From JAVBSX01 sp051660685 (GTDB lineage Bacteria; Planctomycetota; Planctomycetia; Pirellulales; Thermoguttaceae), in assembly GCA_051660685.1 (NCBI GenBank), contig JBOFQB010000098.1, forward strand, positions 1 to 64,000: DNA of 64,000 nucleotides, read 5' to 3'. Shown here one piece after another: positions 32,748-40,859 of the stretch (positions within the stretch are counted from its first letter, which is position 1; each line of letters starts with the position of its first letter). Made by a program: the position numbers and the translations under genes. The notes under the pieces were generated by a model that searched no databases, was not told the DNA's origin, and was given only the letters and a program-made list of their open reading frames with translations.

Positions 32748-33089
32748 ATGCCCAAAAAATCAGCTCCCAAAAAAGTCGCCAAACCTGTTAGCGCAGCCAA
32801 ATCGGCCAAAATCGTGAAAAAAGCGACACCTAAAACAGCATCCAAAACGGCATCTGCTTCAAAAGTGGTTCCCGCTCTGAAAACGGTTCCTGCACCCAAA
32901 AGCGTTCCTGCTTCAAAAAAATCGGCTCAAGCGGTCAAGCAATCCGTTGCAAGTCGGGCCGGACGACCTAAAGGAACCGGGAAATACGGTTGTGACACGA
33001 AAGTCGTTCGCGTTCCCGTTCATCTCGTTACTGAGATTCACACGTTTATTGTTAAGAAAATCAAAACCGAGCAAAAAGCAGGAAAATAG
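32748..33089 (+). CDS. Lysine-rich AT-hook DNA-binding protein (113 aa)
   Basis: The N-terminal 70 residues are a Lys/Ala/Pro/Ser tail of the histone-H1-like type (MPKKSAPKKVAKPVSAAKSA). An AT-hook-like GRPKGTGKYG follows, then a short folded-looking segment (TKVVRVPVHLVTEIHTFIVKKI) that resembles a ribbon-helix-helix arm and helix. It probably binds AT-rich DNA in the nucleoid or regulates genes. The ATG at 32748 gives the MPKK start shared with the protein at 16807. A near-consensus promoter lies upstream and a 12-bp hairpin downstream, so it is a well-delimited single-gene unit. Confidence 0.78.
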   Translation: MPKKSAPKKVAKPVSAAKSAKIVKKATPKTASKTASASKVVPALKTVPAPKSVPASKKSAQAVKQSVASRAGRPKGTGKYGCDTKVVRVPVHLVTEIHTFIVKKIKTEQKAGK

Positions 33090-33147
33090 TGCCCGCTTTG
33101 TTTAAGCAAGAACGGTCCAAAGTCGTTTAGTACCCCAATTCATTCGA

Positions 33148-33180
33148 CAAAGATGTCGGGACGTTTTTCCGGCATCTTTG
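33148..33180. terminator. Hairpin terminator between convergent genes
   Basis: CAAAGATGTCGG (33148-33159) pairs with CCGGCATCTTTG (33169-33180) over 12 bp with one wobble. The loop is nine bases, and TTGGTCGTTG follows rather than a clean T-run. It lies between the AT-hook gene and the convergent membrane-protein gene and probably serves as a two-way transcription end. Confidence 0.6.
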
Positions 33181-33294
33181 TTGGTCGTTGTGAAAATCAG
33201 GTGTTGTGAAAACCAAGATTCCTCAATCAGGGGTTTCAAAATCGCGGGGTTCCTCAAGATCGACAGTGCAGTATGAAGAAAATTACGACGAAAA

Positions 33295-33792
33295 TTACGA
33301 TGTCGGGACGTTCGGTTCGTGAACGTCATTTGAGGTACTGCGCTGTATGACTTCACGAAGGAGTTCACGCGACGATTCAACAACGCAGTTTTCTAGGATT
33401 CGTCCGAACACATAACCGAGACAGGCAAAAACGCACATGAGAGAACACGTCTGAGATAAGATCAAATCAGGCGTTTTTCTTTCGGACAAACCGAGGAGAA
33501 TACTCAGAATCATCACCAAAAGGGTCAGAAAAACCGTACATGTTAACGCAAGTGTCTTGGGACGATCTTTTTTAGATTCCGGTCGTGTTTTACGCTCAAA
33601 TTTTTTCCGTTCCCGTTCAATCCAAAGACGGAGCAGGACAGGATCGGTCGTTTGCGGAATTGAAACCGTTTTCAGGAATGATTCAAAACCATTTTCCTGA
33701 CTTTCTTGATTTTTCCCAAACAACGCATTTTTCCCATTTTTGTGTTGGGGTTGTTCCTCTTGACCGGATTCATTGATCTCTTGGTCGCTCAC
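33295..33792 (-). CDS. Small membrane protein of unknown function (165 aa)
   Basis: I do not recognise a family. A hydrophilic, Gln/Glu/Lys-rich N-terminal half is followed by two transmembrane helices (TLALTCTVFLTLLVMILSILLGL and SLMCVFACLGYVFGRI, separated by about 15 residues) and a charged C-terminus. The GTG at 33792 is chosen because AAGGAG lies eight bases upstream; the TTG at 33813 has no such support. The topology suggests both long ends are cytoplasmic. It is convergent with the AT-hook gene. Confidence 0.65.
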   Translation of the reverse strand: MSDQEINESGQEEQPQHKNGKNALFGKNQESQENGFESFLKTVSIPQTTDPVLLRLWIERERKKFERKTRPESKKDRPKTLALTCTVFLTLLVMILSILLGLSERKTPDLILSQTCSLMCVFACLGYVFGRILENCVVESSRELLREVIQRSTSNDVHEPNVPTS

Positions 33793-33932
33793 TACGTTTT
33801 CTCCTTGAACCAACGGGTTGTGTGTAACCTGCTCTCAGAGTAATCGGTCGTTATAATCGGAAAAGTTTAGCTATATTTTCTTTTTTGAAGGAGCTGTACA
33901 CAAGGACATTTTACCTTTATGTCCTATTTTGT

Positions 33933-34658
33933 TTATTCAATCCAATTTTCAGCGATCCAGGGAGTTGGTCGGACGACACGAGTTCCGAATTTGCCGATCC
34001 AACCATCTCGGGCAGAATCAGGGTTTGGATTTCCGTGAAAGACAACAATTTTGGCGTCTTGCGGTTTTTTAGGGGTCAACAAATAGTTTATTGGAAAGGG
34101 CTGCATACAATGTCGTTTGAAACTCCGACACCAACTGTCCGGCCAATACTCTAAAATTCCTTTAGAATGGACAAAATGGGAGAGATAGGCCTGTTCATTT
34201 CGGTGTTGACGACGGACTTCTTCACCATGTTGAAGGAAGTGGTCCAGAATATCTGGGTGTTTACCTATTTCAAATCGAAAGACAGAGGAATTGCCAATTA
34301 CCTTGTCCTTGAACCCCCATTCATGAACAATGAGAAACTCTCCCGGTTGAGTGAAAAAAGGTTCCAGATCGTCCAAAATGAGGACATCGAGATCGAGAAA
34401 TAAAGCCCGACCTTGCAGATCAGCCAATTGTCGTTGAAAAAGGGTCAGTTTTCTCCAACCGCGTTCAGGAAGATGTTCGGGCAAATTCAGTTCCGGCAAA
34501 GGTCGGACATCAATACCGGGGTTCAATCCCTCTCCATTTTCCGTGAAACAGACAAAACGATAAGGAGTTTTCAGATGACGTCGGACCATTCCGGCGAGAG
34601 TATTGACGTAATTGGGGCCGAATTTGGAGCCCCATTTCATGCAGATAATGTTGTCCAT
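33933..34658 (-). CDS. Glycosyltransferase-like protein with a DxD motif (241 aa)
   Basis: This is probably a nucleotide-sugar-dependent glycosyltransferase of GT-A fold. FLDLDVLILDDLEPF carries the DxD-type metal and sugar-nucleotide motif. RFVCFTEN near the N-terminus, an NEQAYLSHF helix and a C-terminal IVVFHGNPNP segment fit GT8-like or related small transferases. The acceptor is unknown; cell-surface polysaccharide is plausible. The ATG at 34658 starts the MDNIICMKWG strand; the frame to 34700 uses a TTG and adds little. A 7-bp hairpin (AGGACAT/ATGTCCT, 33903-33925) follows the stop on the leftward strand. Confidence 0.7.
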   Translation of the reverse strand: MDNIICMKWGSKFGPNYVNTLAGMVRRHLKTPYRFVCFTENGEGLNPGIDVRPLPELNLPEHLPERGWRKLTLFQRQLADLQGRALFLDLDVLILDDLEPFFTQPGEFLIVHEWGFKDKVIGNSSVFRFEIGKHPDILDHFLQHGEEVRRQHRNEQAYLSHFVHSKGILEYWPDSWCRSFKRHCMQPFPINYLLTPKKPQDAKIVVFHGNPNPDSARDGWIGKFGTRVVRPTPWIAENWIE

Positions 34659-34830
34659 AACCTCAAACAGAGTTATAATGTTGTTCCGATTGATACTCAA
34701 ACCGGTTCGATTGATCTTCAGACCCGTTCAAAAGGGAACGAGTTTAGATTTTAATGGATGATTTTTGAGCACGACAGAAAAGGGCATTATATCGTGAGGA
34801 CTGAAGTTTGCAACAATTACGGGAATGATG

Positions 34831-36261
34831 ATGAAATATTTTACAGAAGTGTTTGAAGCGATTGCCAGAATTGAAGAACCGGAAGAACGGGCAAGTCAAC
34901 ATTTGCAGACGGTCAGGTCGTATTTTGAAGCGGGATACACAGAAGGACTTTCTGTCCTGTTAGACGAATCTCTTCAGTTGATACATTCGTTGCGTGATCC
35001 GCGACAAAAACTGTTTCTCTTGCGAAAAATGGGACAAAATTTGGCTTCCATGTTTCGATTTGAAGCGGCTTTATATCGATTGAGTGAAATGGACCAATTG
35101 CAACTTGATCCGGCTGTATTGAAGTCAGATCGGTTTTTGGAAGATTTGGACGAACAGAAGAATGCGTTACTTGCGTGTATTGCAAAGGAGCAGGTTCAGT
35201 CGGGTTTGTTGGAAGAAGCGTTGAAAACAGCTGAACAGATCAGTGATTTGGACGATTATGAGCAAACTCTTATTGAGATTGCCCGACGTGAAGACCGGCT
35301 TGACTGTCTTGCCCGAATTGGCGAATTGCTTGAGAATCCTGAAAACCTTTTCATTATCTGGGACCATACAGCCTGTTTAGAGCATTTGGCGGGAAATGTG
35401 GAAGAAGCGGAAAAGGCAATTAACAAGGCATTTGAAATTGCGACTCGGGAGATTACAGACATTTCCAAACGCGATGTTGCGTTGCTCCAGATTGCCAAGT
35501 ATCATCTATTTTGGCAGAGTCCTGTTGAAATTTGGGAAAACCTTTTTACTCGGATTCAACAACCGCAAGAGCGTTGTACAGCCCAAGTTACTTATGCTCT
35601 TTATCATTTTGATCGTAATGAAATGGAACGTACACACCTTGCACTCGATAAAGCAACCCGGGAAGTTGACAAAATCAAGGACGTTTCGCAACAAATTGCC
35701 GTTTGTAAAGCATTAGGTCAGGCATTTGCTCATTGTCGTGACCCTGAGAATTCCAAACGCTATTTTAATGCCGGAATCCGAATTGCATCACGCGAGTCCA
35801 ACGCCTATTCACAAATTCGTTTTCTGAGCGAATTGGCCGAATCAATGAACGATTCGGGTTTTCACAAAAATGCGTTGAAGATACTCCAACAAGTCATAAA
35901 CGTTGCTGAGTCTGTTGAGAATCTTTACCTGCGATGTTACTATTTACGCGAAATTGTTGAACAAATGGTCCGCAACCATTTTGTGGATGAAGCCCTTGCG
36001 CTGATTGAGAAAATGGATGAAACGGCAGTCGCCGATTTTGAGGATGATTCCGTCATTTCGGCGTCCGAACAACATTTTGCGTTGCTGCATCAAAAAAGTT
36101 TGATGTTCTCGCAAACAGCTCGACAGTTGCGAGAAATGGGAGAGACAGAAGACATCTATTCTCCGTTAATGAAGAATGCGTTTGAATTGGCCCGAAAGAT
36201 TGGCGATCCAATTATTCGAGCGGAATCAATCCGCAAAATCGCCGAACTCGAACACTGTTAA
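34831..36261 (+). CDS. Alpha-solenoid (TPR-like) protein (476 aa)
   Basis: The chain is almost entirely helical, with repeat-like units of 35-45 residues such as EEALKTAEQISDLDDYEQTLIEIARRE, EEAEKAINKAFEIATRE and NSKRYFNAGIRIASRESNAYSQIRFLSELAESM. It lacks a signal peptide or membrane segment, so it should be a cytoplasmic protein-binding scaffold. Three ATG codons are in tandem at 34825, 34828 and 34831; the last has GGGA six bases upstream. The HzsA-like cytochrome gene begins only 17 bases after the stop, so the two are probably cotranscribed. Confidence 0.72.
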   Translation: MKYFTEVFEAIARIEEPEERASQHLQTVRSYFEAGYTEGLSVLLDESLQLIHSLRDPRQKLFLLRKMGQNLASMFRFEAALYRLSEMDQLQLDPAVLKSDRFLEDLDEQKNALLACIAKEQVQSGLLEEALKTAEQISDLDDYEQTLIEIARREDRLDCLARIGELLENPENLFIIWDHTACLEHLAGNVEEAEKAINKAFEIATREITDISKRDVALLQIAKYHLFWQSPVEIWENLFTRIQQPQERCTAQVTYALYHFDRNEMERTHLALDKATREVDKIKDVSQQIAVCKALGQAFAHCRDPENSKRYFNAGIRIASRESNAYSQIRFLSELAESMNDSGFHKNALKILQQVINVAESVENLYLRCYYLREIVEQMVRNHFVDEALALIEKMDETAVADFEDDSVISASEQHFALLHQKSLMFSQTARQLREMGETEDIYSPLMKNAFELARKIGDPIIRAESIRKIAELEHC

Positions 36262-36278
36262 CCAACTGTACTATTCAG

Positions 36279-39200
36279 ATGAAAAGAATTATTGACTTCG
36301 TTTGCACCTTTTTCTTCTGTGTCTCGTTCTTGGTTTTTTTTGGCGTCACACTCATTGCCGAGGAGCCGGAAAATCTTGCTCAGAAAGCAAAAGTGTCGGC
36401 CAATTCCGAGTACAACGATCAGTACAAGGCGGAATTTGCGGTTGACGGGATCATTCCCGGCGAAGGAAGCGGGGCAGGTGATCTTGCTCACAGTTGGTGT
36501 GTGAACAATGAAATTGCGAACAATTACGGCGAATTCATTTTACGTTGGAACCGACCGATTGAGGTTGCTGAAATCGTTTATTGGGGACGAACATCATTCT
36601 TTGTTTCCGAGTGTTGGAAAGATTATGAAGTGTATTTGGACAATCAGAGAGACCCGGTTGTAACCGGTCAATTCAAGATGGAATCGGGACCTCAACCGAT
36701 TAGGATTCCGAAACAGCGGGTTCGTCGAATTCGACTGGTCTTCAAAAATTCGTATGGAGGACCGAATCCGGGCGCAGCCGAAATCATGGTCTTTGCCCGA
36801 AATTTGACACAAGTGGAGTTAAAACGATTTGGCGGAACCGTTCAATCCCCCAACATCAGCGAATTGGGGTTGGAACAACAACGGTTTCTTCTTAACGGTC
36901 TGGAAAAATTCATTGTCCTAAAACGACATGAAATCGAAGCATCTCATGTTTACACCTATCATTATGAAGGTTTCAAACCGGGAGGAGGTCTTTATCTGTT
37001 CGACTCTCAGGAGTTGGTGAAAAATCCGGGGTCTGAGGGGATTCCGCTTGTTTTGACCCCCAACGGACAGATTCTCGACGCGGATTTGTCGTATGATGGA
37101 AAAACGATCCTTTTCAGTTGGCGAGAATCACAAGCGGAACCGTATCATCTTTGGAAAATTCAGACAGACGGAACGGGTTTGCAACAGTTAAGCGAGGGAC
37201 CTTGGCATGATTATAATGCGTGTTGGTTGCCGGACGGACAGATTGCGTTTTTGAGTAGTCGATCCCCCCAATTCGCCTATTGTTGGAATGCCCCGGTCGG
37301 TGTTTTACATCGGATGAAACCGGACGGTTCCGATTTGGTTCAACTGTCGGCCAATTATTTGAATGATTTTACTCCGACGGTTTTGGAGGACGGGCGTTTG
37401 ATTTATAGTCGTTGGGAATATGTGGACCGACCGGCGATTCCGATTCAGTCTCTTTGGACAATTCACGCAGACGGAACGAATTTGCAGGTTTATTTTGGGA
37501 ATCGGGTTCTTTCTCCTGCAACATTTATGGAAGCGAGACAAATTCCCGGCACAGATCAGGTTGTTTGTACAATGACGGGGCACAACGGGCCGACTCGGGG
37601 TGCTGTTGGAATTCTGGACCGTCGTTTTGGGGTTAATGAACAGGATGCAATTCAGAACATAACCCCGGAAATTCCGGTTGATCGGGTCAATCGGGGAGAT
37701 GGTAATTCTTGGTCGAAACAGGTTTATTCCGGTCCCTATCCCCTTGATTCCGAACGGTTTCTCGTTTCAGCGCGGGGTCCGTTGGTGATTCGGACCTTTG
37801 CCCTTGATGTTGAGGGTGTAAAACCAGAATTGGAAGCGACTCTTCTGTCAAAACCGAATGACGGGATGCAGTATCTTTGTGCAATTCCTGTTCGTCCCCG
37901 ACCTGTTCCGATTGTTCCTCACAGTGATATTTTGGCCCGATTGGAGTTAAGCAAAGAGGAACGAGAGCGGGAACAACCGTTTGCGACGATTGCAATGCAA
38001 GACGTTTATCAAGGGTTGGAACCTGAAGTCGAACGAGGTGAGGTTGCTGCAATTCGGATCGTCCGTGAAATGCAGAAAACAGTCCGAATTGAGCCAAATC
38101 TCCGTTCATTCGGGTTCCAGTTCCCGACCATCTCTTGCGGGGCAACTTACGCCGGGAAAATGGTGCTCGGAGATGTCCCTGTTGCAGAAGATGGTTCAGC
38201 CTATTTCAAGGTTGGAACCGGCATAACCCGAATTGCAAAAGGATATGGGGACCAACAACTGCGCAGTAATCAAGGGGATGTTCCCGAGTTGGTTCCAACA
38301 ACGGGACCGATTTACTTTATTGCGCTCGATAAAGAAGGTCGGGCAATTCAGCGAATGAGGTCCTTCACGCATCTTATGCCCGGCGAACGCCAATCCTGTG
38401 TCGGTTGTCATGATGAACGACGATCAAGTCCTCCTTCGACGACGAAATTGGCGATTCAAACGGGAAGTGACCCGGTTGAGCCGGTTTTGCCGGATTGGGC
38501 GGACGTTTCAATGCTCGAACCAGATCGGGCCGCTTTTTCCCCCGGTTTCGATTACGTCCGAACTGTCCAACCGGTTTGGAATCAATACTGTATTGAATGT
38601 CACAATCCGAAAGAATCTCCAAAAGGAATTGATTTAACGGGCGGATTCACGGAATACTTCAACGTTTCCTACGATGTTCTTGCATCTGAGCAACAAGGAC
38701 CGGGCGGAAGTCCCTATGTCAGTTGGATTCCAACCTACAACGGTCAGGAACAAAACATTTTGAACATTCGCCCCAAATCATGGGGTTCTTACAACAGTCC
38801 TCTTGCCGAACTGATTCGGTCGGGACACCCGGACGAAAAGGGGAAAAAACGGTTTGAAATGGATGAAGCAAGTCGTCGAAAAGTGTTTGCTTGGATCGAC
38901 CTGAATGTTCCGTATTATGCGTCAAGCGAATCCTCACATCCCGAAGTCCTCGGTTGTCGCCGAATTTATCCCGAAAAACTCGACGTCGTTCTGAACGACA
39001 TTGGTCAACGTCGTTGCGCCGAATGTCATTCCAACGGAAACGTAGGACGTCGGGATTGGATACGACGGACTCAAAACCAATTCCAGTATTCCGAAGAAGA
39101 TTCGGCGGGAATTGTTCCAAGACGGAATTGGGTCAGAATAACAGAGCCGGAACTGAATCCATTTTTACTTGCCCCGCTTGCCAAATCGGCAGGAGGAACG

Positions 39201-39359
39201 GAAAAATGCGGTCGGGCCGTTTTTTCCGACCGAAACGACCCGGATTACAAGCGGATTCTCGAAACTTTTGGGTCGATTCAGGAATCATTGTCGGTCCGTC
39301 CCCGAATTGACATGCCAAATGGTGTTCCCGCGCCAGATGTCTGCCGACTCACACATTAG
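36279..39359 (+). CDS. HzsA-like secreted protein: discoidin, propeller and c-type haem motifs (1026 aa)
   Basis: An exported multi-domain protein of the planctomycete HzsA-related type (named after the alpha subunit of hydrazine synthase), not itself evidence of anammox. Order: signal peptide (FFFCVSFLVFFGVTL, cleavage near IAEE), an F5/8 type C-like carbohydrate-binding domain (residues about 30-175), a TolB-like beta-propeller (about 230-560, with repeats such as YDGKTILFSWRE and LPDGQIAFLSSR), then a cytochrome part. Three CxxCH motifs are present: CVGCH near residue 705, CIECH near 770 and CAECH near 912. It probably acts in the periplasm in electron transfer or polysaccharide-linked oxidation. 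No Shine-Dalgarno sequence is clear, but tight spacing to the solenoid gene suggests coupling. Confidence 0.88.
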   Translation: MKRIIDFVCTFFFCVSFLVFFGVTLIAEEPENLAQKAKVSANSEYNDQYKAEFAVDGIIPGEGSGAGDLAHSWCVNNEIANNYGEFILRWNRPIEVAEIVYWGRTSFFVSECWKDYEVYLDNQRDPVVTGQFKMESGPQPIRIPKQRVRRIRLVFKNSYGGPNPGAAEIMVFARNLTQVELKRFGGTVQSPNISELGLEQQRFLLNGLEKFIVLKRHEIEASHVYTYHYEGFKPGGGLYLFDSQELVKNPGSEGIPLVLTPNGQILDADLSYDGKTILFSWRESQAEPYHLWKIQTDGTGLQQLSEGPWHDYNACWLPDGQIAFLSSRSPQFAYCWNAPVGVLHRMKPDGSDLVQLSANYLNDFTPTVLEDGRLIYSRWEYVDRPAIPIQSLWTIHADGTNLQVYFGNRVLSPATFMEARQIPGTDQVVCTMTGHNGPTRGAVGILDRRFGVNEQDAIQNITPEIPVDRVNRGDGNSWSKQVYSGPYPLDSERFLVSARGPLVIRTFALDVEGVKPELEATLLSKPNDGMQYLCAIPVRPRPVPIVPHSDILARLELSKEEREREQPFATIAMQDVYQGLEPEVERGEVAAIRIVREMQKTVRIEPNLRSFGFQFPTISCGATYAGKMVLGDVPVAEDGSAYFKVGTGITRIAKGYGDQQLRSNQGDVPELVPTTGPIYFIALDKEGRAIQRMRSFTHLMPGERQSCVGCHDERRSSPPSTTKLAIQTGSDPVEPVLPDWADVSMLEPDRAAFSPGFDYVRTVQPVWNQYCIECHNPKESPKGIDLTGGFTEYFNVSYDVLASEQQGPGGSPYVSWIPTYNGQEQNILNIRPKSWGSYNSPLAELIRSGHPDEKGKKRFEMDEASRRKVFAWIDLNVPYYASSESSHPEVLGCRRIYPEKLDVVLNDIGQRRCAECHSNGNVGRRDWIRRTQNQFQYSEEDSAGIVPRRNWVRITEPELNPFLLAPLAKSAGGTEKCGRAVFSDRNDPDYKRILETFGSIQESLSVRPRIDMPNGVPAPDVCRLTH

Positions 39360-39369
39360 GACCGGGAAC

Positions 39370-39386
39370 GCGGGCATCTTGCCCGC
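39370..39386. repeat. GCGGGC-ATCTT-GCCCGC palindrome between convergent genes
   Basis: Complementary-strand copy of the repeat at 6670-6686, here in the 46-base gap between the convergent cytochrome and aminotransferase genes, where it could fold in both transcripts and serve as a shared terminator. Confidence 0.65.
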
Positions 39387-39405
39387 ATTGTCCCCCCGAC
39401 AGGAT

Positions 39406-40653
39406 TCAGGATTGTTTGATCCCAAGTGCTCTTGCAATTTGCCGAATTGCTTGTCGAATCCGATCCTCTTTTTCAACAAGGGCAAGTCGGAGATAACCTT
39501 CTCCGGCCGGGCCGAATGCTGCGCCGGGACTGACAACAACGTCGGCTTCACGGAGCAATTTCATTGCAAAGTCCATTGAATTCATCTGCAAATCCCAAGG
39601 TTCGGGGATTTTCTGCCAAACAAACATGGACGCTTTAGGTCGGACAACGGGCCAACCTAACCGGGTTAGACCGTCACAAAGCACGTCTCGACGTTTCTGG
39701 TAAACCTTTGCCTGTTCGGAAACGGCTGCTTCATGATCTCTCAGAGCAACAATCGCGGCGATCTGAATGGGGGCAAACGTCCCATAATCATAATAACTTT
39801 TAATCGTCGAGAGAGCACGAATCATTTCCTTGTTTCCACAACAATACCCGACTCTCCAACCCGCCATACTAAATCCCTTGCTCATTGTACTCAGTTCGAC
39901 ACCGACTTCGATTGCGCCGGGTGTTGCAAGGAAACTGGGGGTTGTGTAACCCTCAAAGTCAACATCAGCATACGCAATGTCGCTTATGACCATAAAACCA
40001 TATTTTCGGGCCAATTTGACGACATCGACGTAAAACTCCTTTTCGACAACAGTTGCGGTCGGATTATGGGGATAATTGACAATCAACAGTTTCGGTTTCG
40101 GATAAAGATGTTCGCAGGAATAGGCAATGTTTGAGAGCAGTTTCTCGGGATTGGTCACTTCGAGGAGCAATTGGTTAGCACCTGCAAGAGCGACCGCATA
40201 CATGTGAGCGGGATAGGAGGGGGCGGGGACGATTGCGGTATCACCTGCTCCGAGCAGGGCGAGACACATGTGAGAAAAACCCTCTTTGGAACCGAGACAA
40301 ACGACTGCTTGGGTTTCAGGATCGAGCGAAACATTGTATTTCCGTTGATAACGGAGACAGACTTCGCGTCGAAGTTTGAACATCCCTTTTGCGTGAGAAT
40401 AACCGTGTAATTTTGGGTCCCGGGCTGATTCGATCAATTTTTCAATGACAGCATCAGCAGGGGGGTCAGAAGGGCTCCCCATTCCGAGGTCAATCACGTC
40501 TTCTCCCGCTCGACGCTTTGCATACTTTAGGTTGTTCAGTTCCGCAAAGAGATAGGGAGGAAGTCGCTGAACCCGAGAAGAAACGTTAATTGTGAATGGT
40601 GTCGCGTTTTCAACCGGTTGGTCTTCCCGAACTTCTTCGATAAAGGTGTTCAT
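39406..40653 (-). CDS. PLP-dependent aminotransferase, AlaC-like (415 aa)
   Basis: A class I/II fold-type I aminotransferase closest in pattern to AlaC (glutamate-pyruvate aminotransferase) and LL-diaminopimelate-type enzymes. Residues for PLP are visible: the VNYPHNPTA asparagine segment, SDIAYADV with the cofactor Asp, the Schiff-base lysine in STMSKGFSMAGWRVGY, and the C-terminal arginine region GYLRLALVE. It would transaminate an amino acid such as alanine in the cytoplasm. The ATG at 40653 gives a normal length; the frame to 40710 adds an unsupported hydrophobic stretch. The neighbours give no pathway context. Confidence 0.92.
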   Translation of the reverse strand: MNTFIEEVREDQPVENATPFTINVSSRVQRLPPYLFAELNNLKYAKRRAGEDVIDLGMGSPSDPPADAVIEKLIESARDPKLHGYSHAKGMFKLRREVCLRYQRKYNVSLDPETQAVVCLGSKEGFSHMCLALLGAGDTAIVPAPSYPAHMYAVALAGANQLLLEVTNPEKLLSNIAYSCEHLYPKPKLLIVNYPHNPTATVVEKEFYVDVVKLARKYGFMVISDIAYADVDFEGYTTPSFLATPGAIEVGVELSTMSKGFSMAGWRVGYCCGNKEMIRALSTIKSYYDYGTFAPIQIAAIVALRDHEAAVSEQAKVYQKRRDVLCDGLTRLGWPVVRPKASMFVWQKIPEPWDLQMNSMDFAMKLLREADVVVSPGAAFGPAGEGYLRLALVEKEDRIRQAIRQIARALGIKQS

Positions 40654-40859
40654 TGATGTAAGCAAAAAAAAGGACCAAAGTGCAATAAAAACGATGTAGC
40701 ACCTTAGCAAGCAAAAATACCGGGTCTCAGTCTAGCATAACGATTTTCCCGGTCAATCGGTCTGTCAAGAACAAAGAACGGCAAAAAGGATTTCAAACGG
40801 CTCCCAAAAACGGTTCCAAAAAACAGCCCCAAAAGTAAGCAATCTGAAGAAGCAATTGG

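Noticed and set aside
36279..39359. Hydrazine synthase alpha subunit proper, implying anammox
   Set aside because: The protein has a discoidin domain and CxxCH motifs in the HzsA-related layout common in ordinary planctomycetes, and no other hydrazine genes are present.
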